From: Chloroflexota bacterium
GTDB lineage: Bacteria; Chloroflexota; Dehalococcoidia; Bin125
Assembly: GCA_026705105.1 (NCBI GenBank)
Contig: JAPPBK010000395.1
Span: 1-30,733 of the forward strand
DNA: 30,733 nt
Reading direction: 5' to 3'
Below, piece by piece: positions 29,518-30,733 of the stretch (its first letter is position 1; each line of letters opens with the position of its first letter). The notes under the pieces were generated by a model, which did no database searches, had not been told where the DNA came from, and saw nothing but the letters and a program-made list of their open reading frames with translations. A program made the position numbers and the translations under genes.

Positions 29518-30722
29518 TGGCGATTCGCTGGCATCGGCCTGCGGACGTGCGCGAGCGAGCGTGGCTCGACGCGTACCAGACCGGCACCGACGATCACGAA
29601 CCCCAGTTCGTCGATCCCTGGAAGGTGAGCGAACTTCGGTTCTGGGTGAAGAGACGGGCCTACTTGGAGAAGCAGAATCCGTCCGAGCTGACGCTTCGAC
29701 AGTGCGCGTTTCGCCGCGCGAGGCGCAACGCACCTCACCTCTCCGATTCCGTTATCGCCCGGATCGTCCAGGGCGTCGAACGCCAGGCCGAGTTCTACTG
29801 CACCCGCACGATCAGCGAGCGGTTCAGGAAGCGCCAGGCTCGCCGCGGCCGCCTGGGCGGCGTCGCCGGCGATTCACGGCCGGGAGGCCTGGCGCGCGGC
29901 GTCGCGATCCGCCTCAGAAACCAGGAACGCGACAAGGCGATCCGTCGGGCCATGTGGCGACGTGACAACCAGCGCCGGCGTGGCGAGCCCCGGCGCCCGG
30001 TCCGCGAGATCGCGGCCGAGCACAGCGTGAGCCGTACATTCTGCTACTACGTTCAGCACAGACACCTCCAGCTCGAGCACCCGGAGTCGCGCACCTGTCC
30101 GAAGTGCCACGGCCGCGGAGTGATCGTCGATCTGGAGACGAACTCCGCGCGGTTGTGCTCGTGCCGGCCGGCACCGCCGCCGCTCGAGGAGCCTGAACCG
30201 GCGCCGCGGCGCCGTGAGCTGGAGCGGCTCGACCTCGGCGCAGCGATCCGCGGACTCCCGCTCTTATTCGCCAGCGCGCCGGCGCAAGCCGGCGCTTCCG
30301 GATCCGGTGCGTCAGAGACGGATCGGCGCCCGGGGCCTGGCGTTGATGAGGAATCCCCTCTGGATCCGCCGGATGCCGTAGGCGTCCGGCCAGCGATCGC
30401 CGCCGGCGAGAGCCGGCGACCGCCGTCCCTCCGGGTGCGGCACCATGGGGGGCGCACCCCGGAGAGAGGATTGCATGCTGACAGTTTGGGTGCTTCGACC
30501 ACGGATCGGGCCGGTTCGGCGGCCTCGAGGGCGCCCCCAGGTGCCGACAGTTCGATCGACCGACCACCAGGCCAGCGCTTCGAATCGGCCGCGGACTGCG
30601 GGACGGGGGAGGTCTGTCTCGACTGCCGCGGGCTTGGGTTCGTCGGCGAGCTGGGCGCCCTCGAGGCGTGCACGTGCGCCGCTGGCCAGGCGTGGGCCGA
30701 GCGGCGGCGGAAGAGGCCCTGA
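29517..30722 (+). CDS. HTH and double zinc-ribbon protein, candidate replication initiator
   Basis: This is a 401-aa protein. Residues 60-160 are strongly basic (ISERFRKRQARRGRLGG...). An HTH candidate lies at about 163-180 (REIAAEHSVSRTFCYYVQ). The first zinc ribbon, CPKCHGRG...CSC, uses C194, C197, C214 and C216. A long Pro/Ala/Gly/Arg linker (about 218-355) follows, then a second ribbon with C367, C370, C385 and C387 (CLDCRGLGF...CTC). The two ribbons share CxxCxGxG and C-x-C spacing. I know of similar HTH plus CxxCxGxG layouts in phage replication and regulatory proteins, but have no exact family. Its location after a leader ORF and structured region suggests a Rep role. A transcription regulator is the main alternative. 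Confidence 0.6.
   Translation: MAIRWHRPADVRERAWLDAYQTGTDDHEPQFVDPWKVSELRFWVKRRAYLEKQNPSELTLRQCAFRRARRNAPHLSDSVIARIVQGVERQAEFYCTRTISERFRKRQARRGRLGGVAGDSRPGGLARGVAIRLRNQERDKAIRRAMWRRDNQRRRGEPRRPVREIAAEHSVSRTFCYYVQHRHLQLEHPESRTCPKCHGRGVIVDLETNSARLCSCRPAPPPLEEPEPAPRRRELERLDLGAAIRGLPLLFASAPAQAGASGSGASETDRRPGPGVDEESPLDPPDAVGVRPAIAAGESRRPPSLRVRHHGGRTPERGLHADSLGASTTDRAGSAASRAPPGADSSIDRPPGQRFESAADCGTGEVCLDCRGLGFVGELGALEACTCAAGQAWAERRRKRP
30276..30461 (+). repeat. cluster of strong hairpins inside the rep-like gene linker
   Basis: Four stem-loops lie in 186 bp. They are GCGCCGGC-GCAA-GCCGGCGC (30276-30295); a 10-bp stem starting GCCGGATGCC, loop GTA, ending GGCGTCCGGC, with one G-T pair (about 30368-30390); CGCCGGC-GAGA-GCCGGCG (about 30401-30418); and CCGGGTGCG pairing with CGCACCCCGG with one bulge (about 30431-30461). 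Two loops are GNRA tetraloops, typical of folded RNA. They fall in the low-complexity linker between the two zinc ribbons and could be an RNA element or a structured replication origin. Confidence 0.55.
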
Positions 30723-30733
30723 GGACCCAACAA

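Noticed and set aside
30335..30365. Hammerhead ribozyme core near GTTGATGAGGAATCC
   Set aside because: The required CTGATGA core reads TTGATGA and no GAAA junction or proper stems follow.
30276..30461. Diversity-generating retroelement hairpin
   Set aside because: The 8-bp stem and 4-nt loop recall the hairpin after variable regions, but no reverse transcriptase gene or template/variable repeat pair is visible.
1..30733. CRISPR array
   Set aside because: The recurring elements are dispersed kilobases apart or are in-frame protein repeats. No short direct repeats with regular unique spacers were seen.
30475..30733. Separate gene starting at ATG 30475 with a good Shine-Dalgarno
   Set aside because: The frame stays open to the end but is Arg/Pro/Ser-rich without features, while the overlapping frame encodes a second zinc ribbon.

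Overview
The window is a high-GC (roughly two-thirds G+C by eye, not computed) tailed-phage genome of podovirus type, almost certainly from a Gram-negative host. The virion genes are a large terminase, portal, HK97-type capsid protein, scaffold, head-tail adaptor, tail hub, GNAT-like protein and several alanine/glutamine-rich ejection-type proteins. The Gram-negative inference rests on signal peptides, a lipobox protein and a protein with outer-membrane beta-barrel character. No gene is cut at either end: the last gene stops at 30722 and the first leftward gene stops at 73, with a GC-rich hairpin near 26-50. The sequence could therefore be a complete circular (or circularly permuted) genome opened in a non-coding gap, but I cannot prove this.

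Layout. Positions 1-1197 hold a small leftward gene diverging from a ParA-type ATPase and a ribbon-helix-helix partner, a plasmid-style partition cassette. Positions 1185-4304 form a tightly overlapping leftward operon of small genes ending beyond a tyrosine recombinase. Positions 4305-5203 are mostly regulatory, with one small gene. Positions 5204-8333 hold an unusual envelope block: a small membrane protein, a beta-barrel-like secreted protein, a lipoprotein with an aerolysin/MTX2-like pore-forming core, and a second probable lipoprotein. Positions 8330-21648 are leftward virion genes: fibre-like proteins, a secreted protein that appears frameshifted, terminase, portal, adaptor, capsid, scaffold and an Ig/PKD-repeat protein. 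At about 21.65 kb transcription diverges across an 18-bp spacer, and 21667-28992 carries rightward tail-fibre, tail-hub, GNAT, ejection and possible small-terminase genes. Positions 28993-30722 resemble a plasmid replication-control region: a long imperfect inverted repeat, a short leader ORF overlapping by TGATG, and a HTH plus double zinc-ribbon protein that may be the replication initiator.

The most unusual feature is a repeat present four times, in both orientations (cores at 3871-3886, 5173-5188, 11822-11837 and 29420-29435). Each copy contains the perfect 16-bp palindrome TCGACCTCGAGGTCGA followed by a conserved asymmetric tail. Together with ParA/RHH and the rep-like region this suggests a phage-plasmid with dispersed partition or regulator sites, though a small mobile repeat is also possible. 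I see no DNA polymerase, CI-type repressor, canonical endolysin, tRNA or CRISPR array. Three leftward genes look as if one base is missing or a repeat has been inserted, so assembly indels must be considered.
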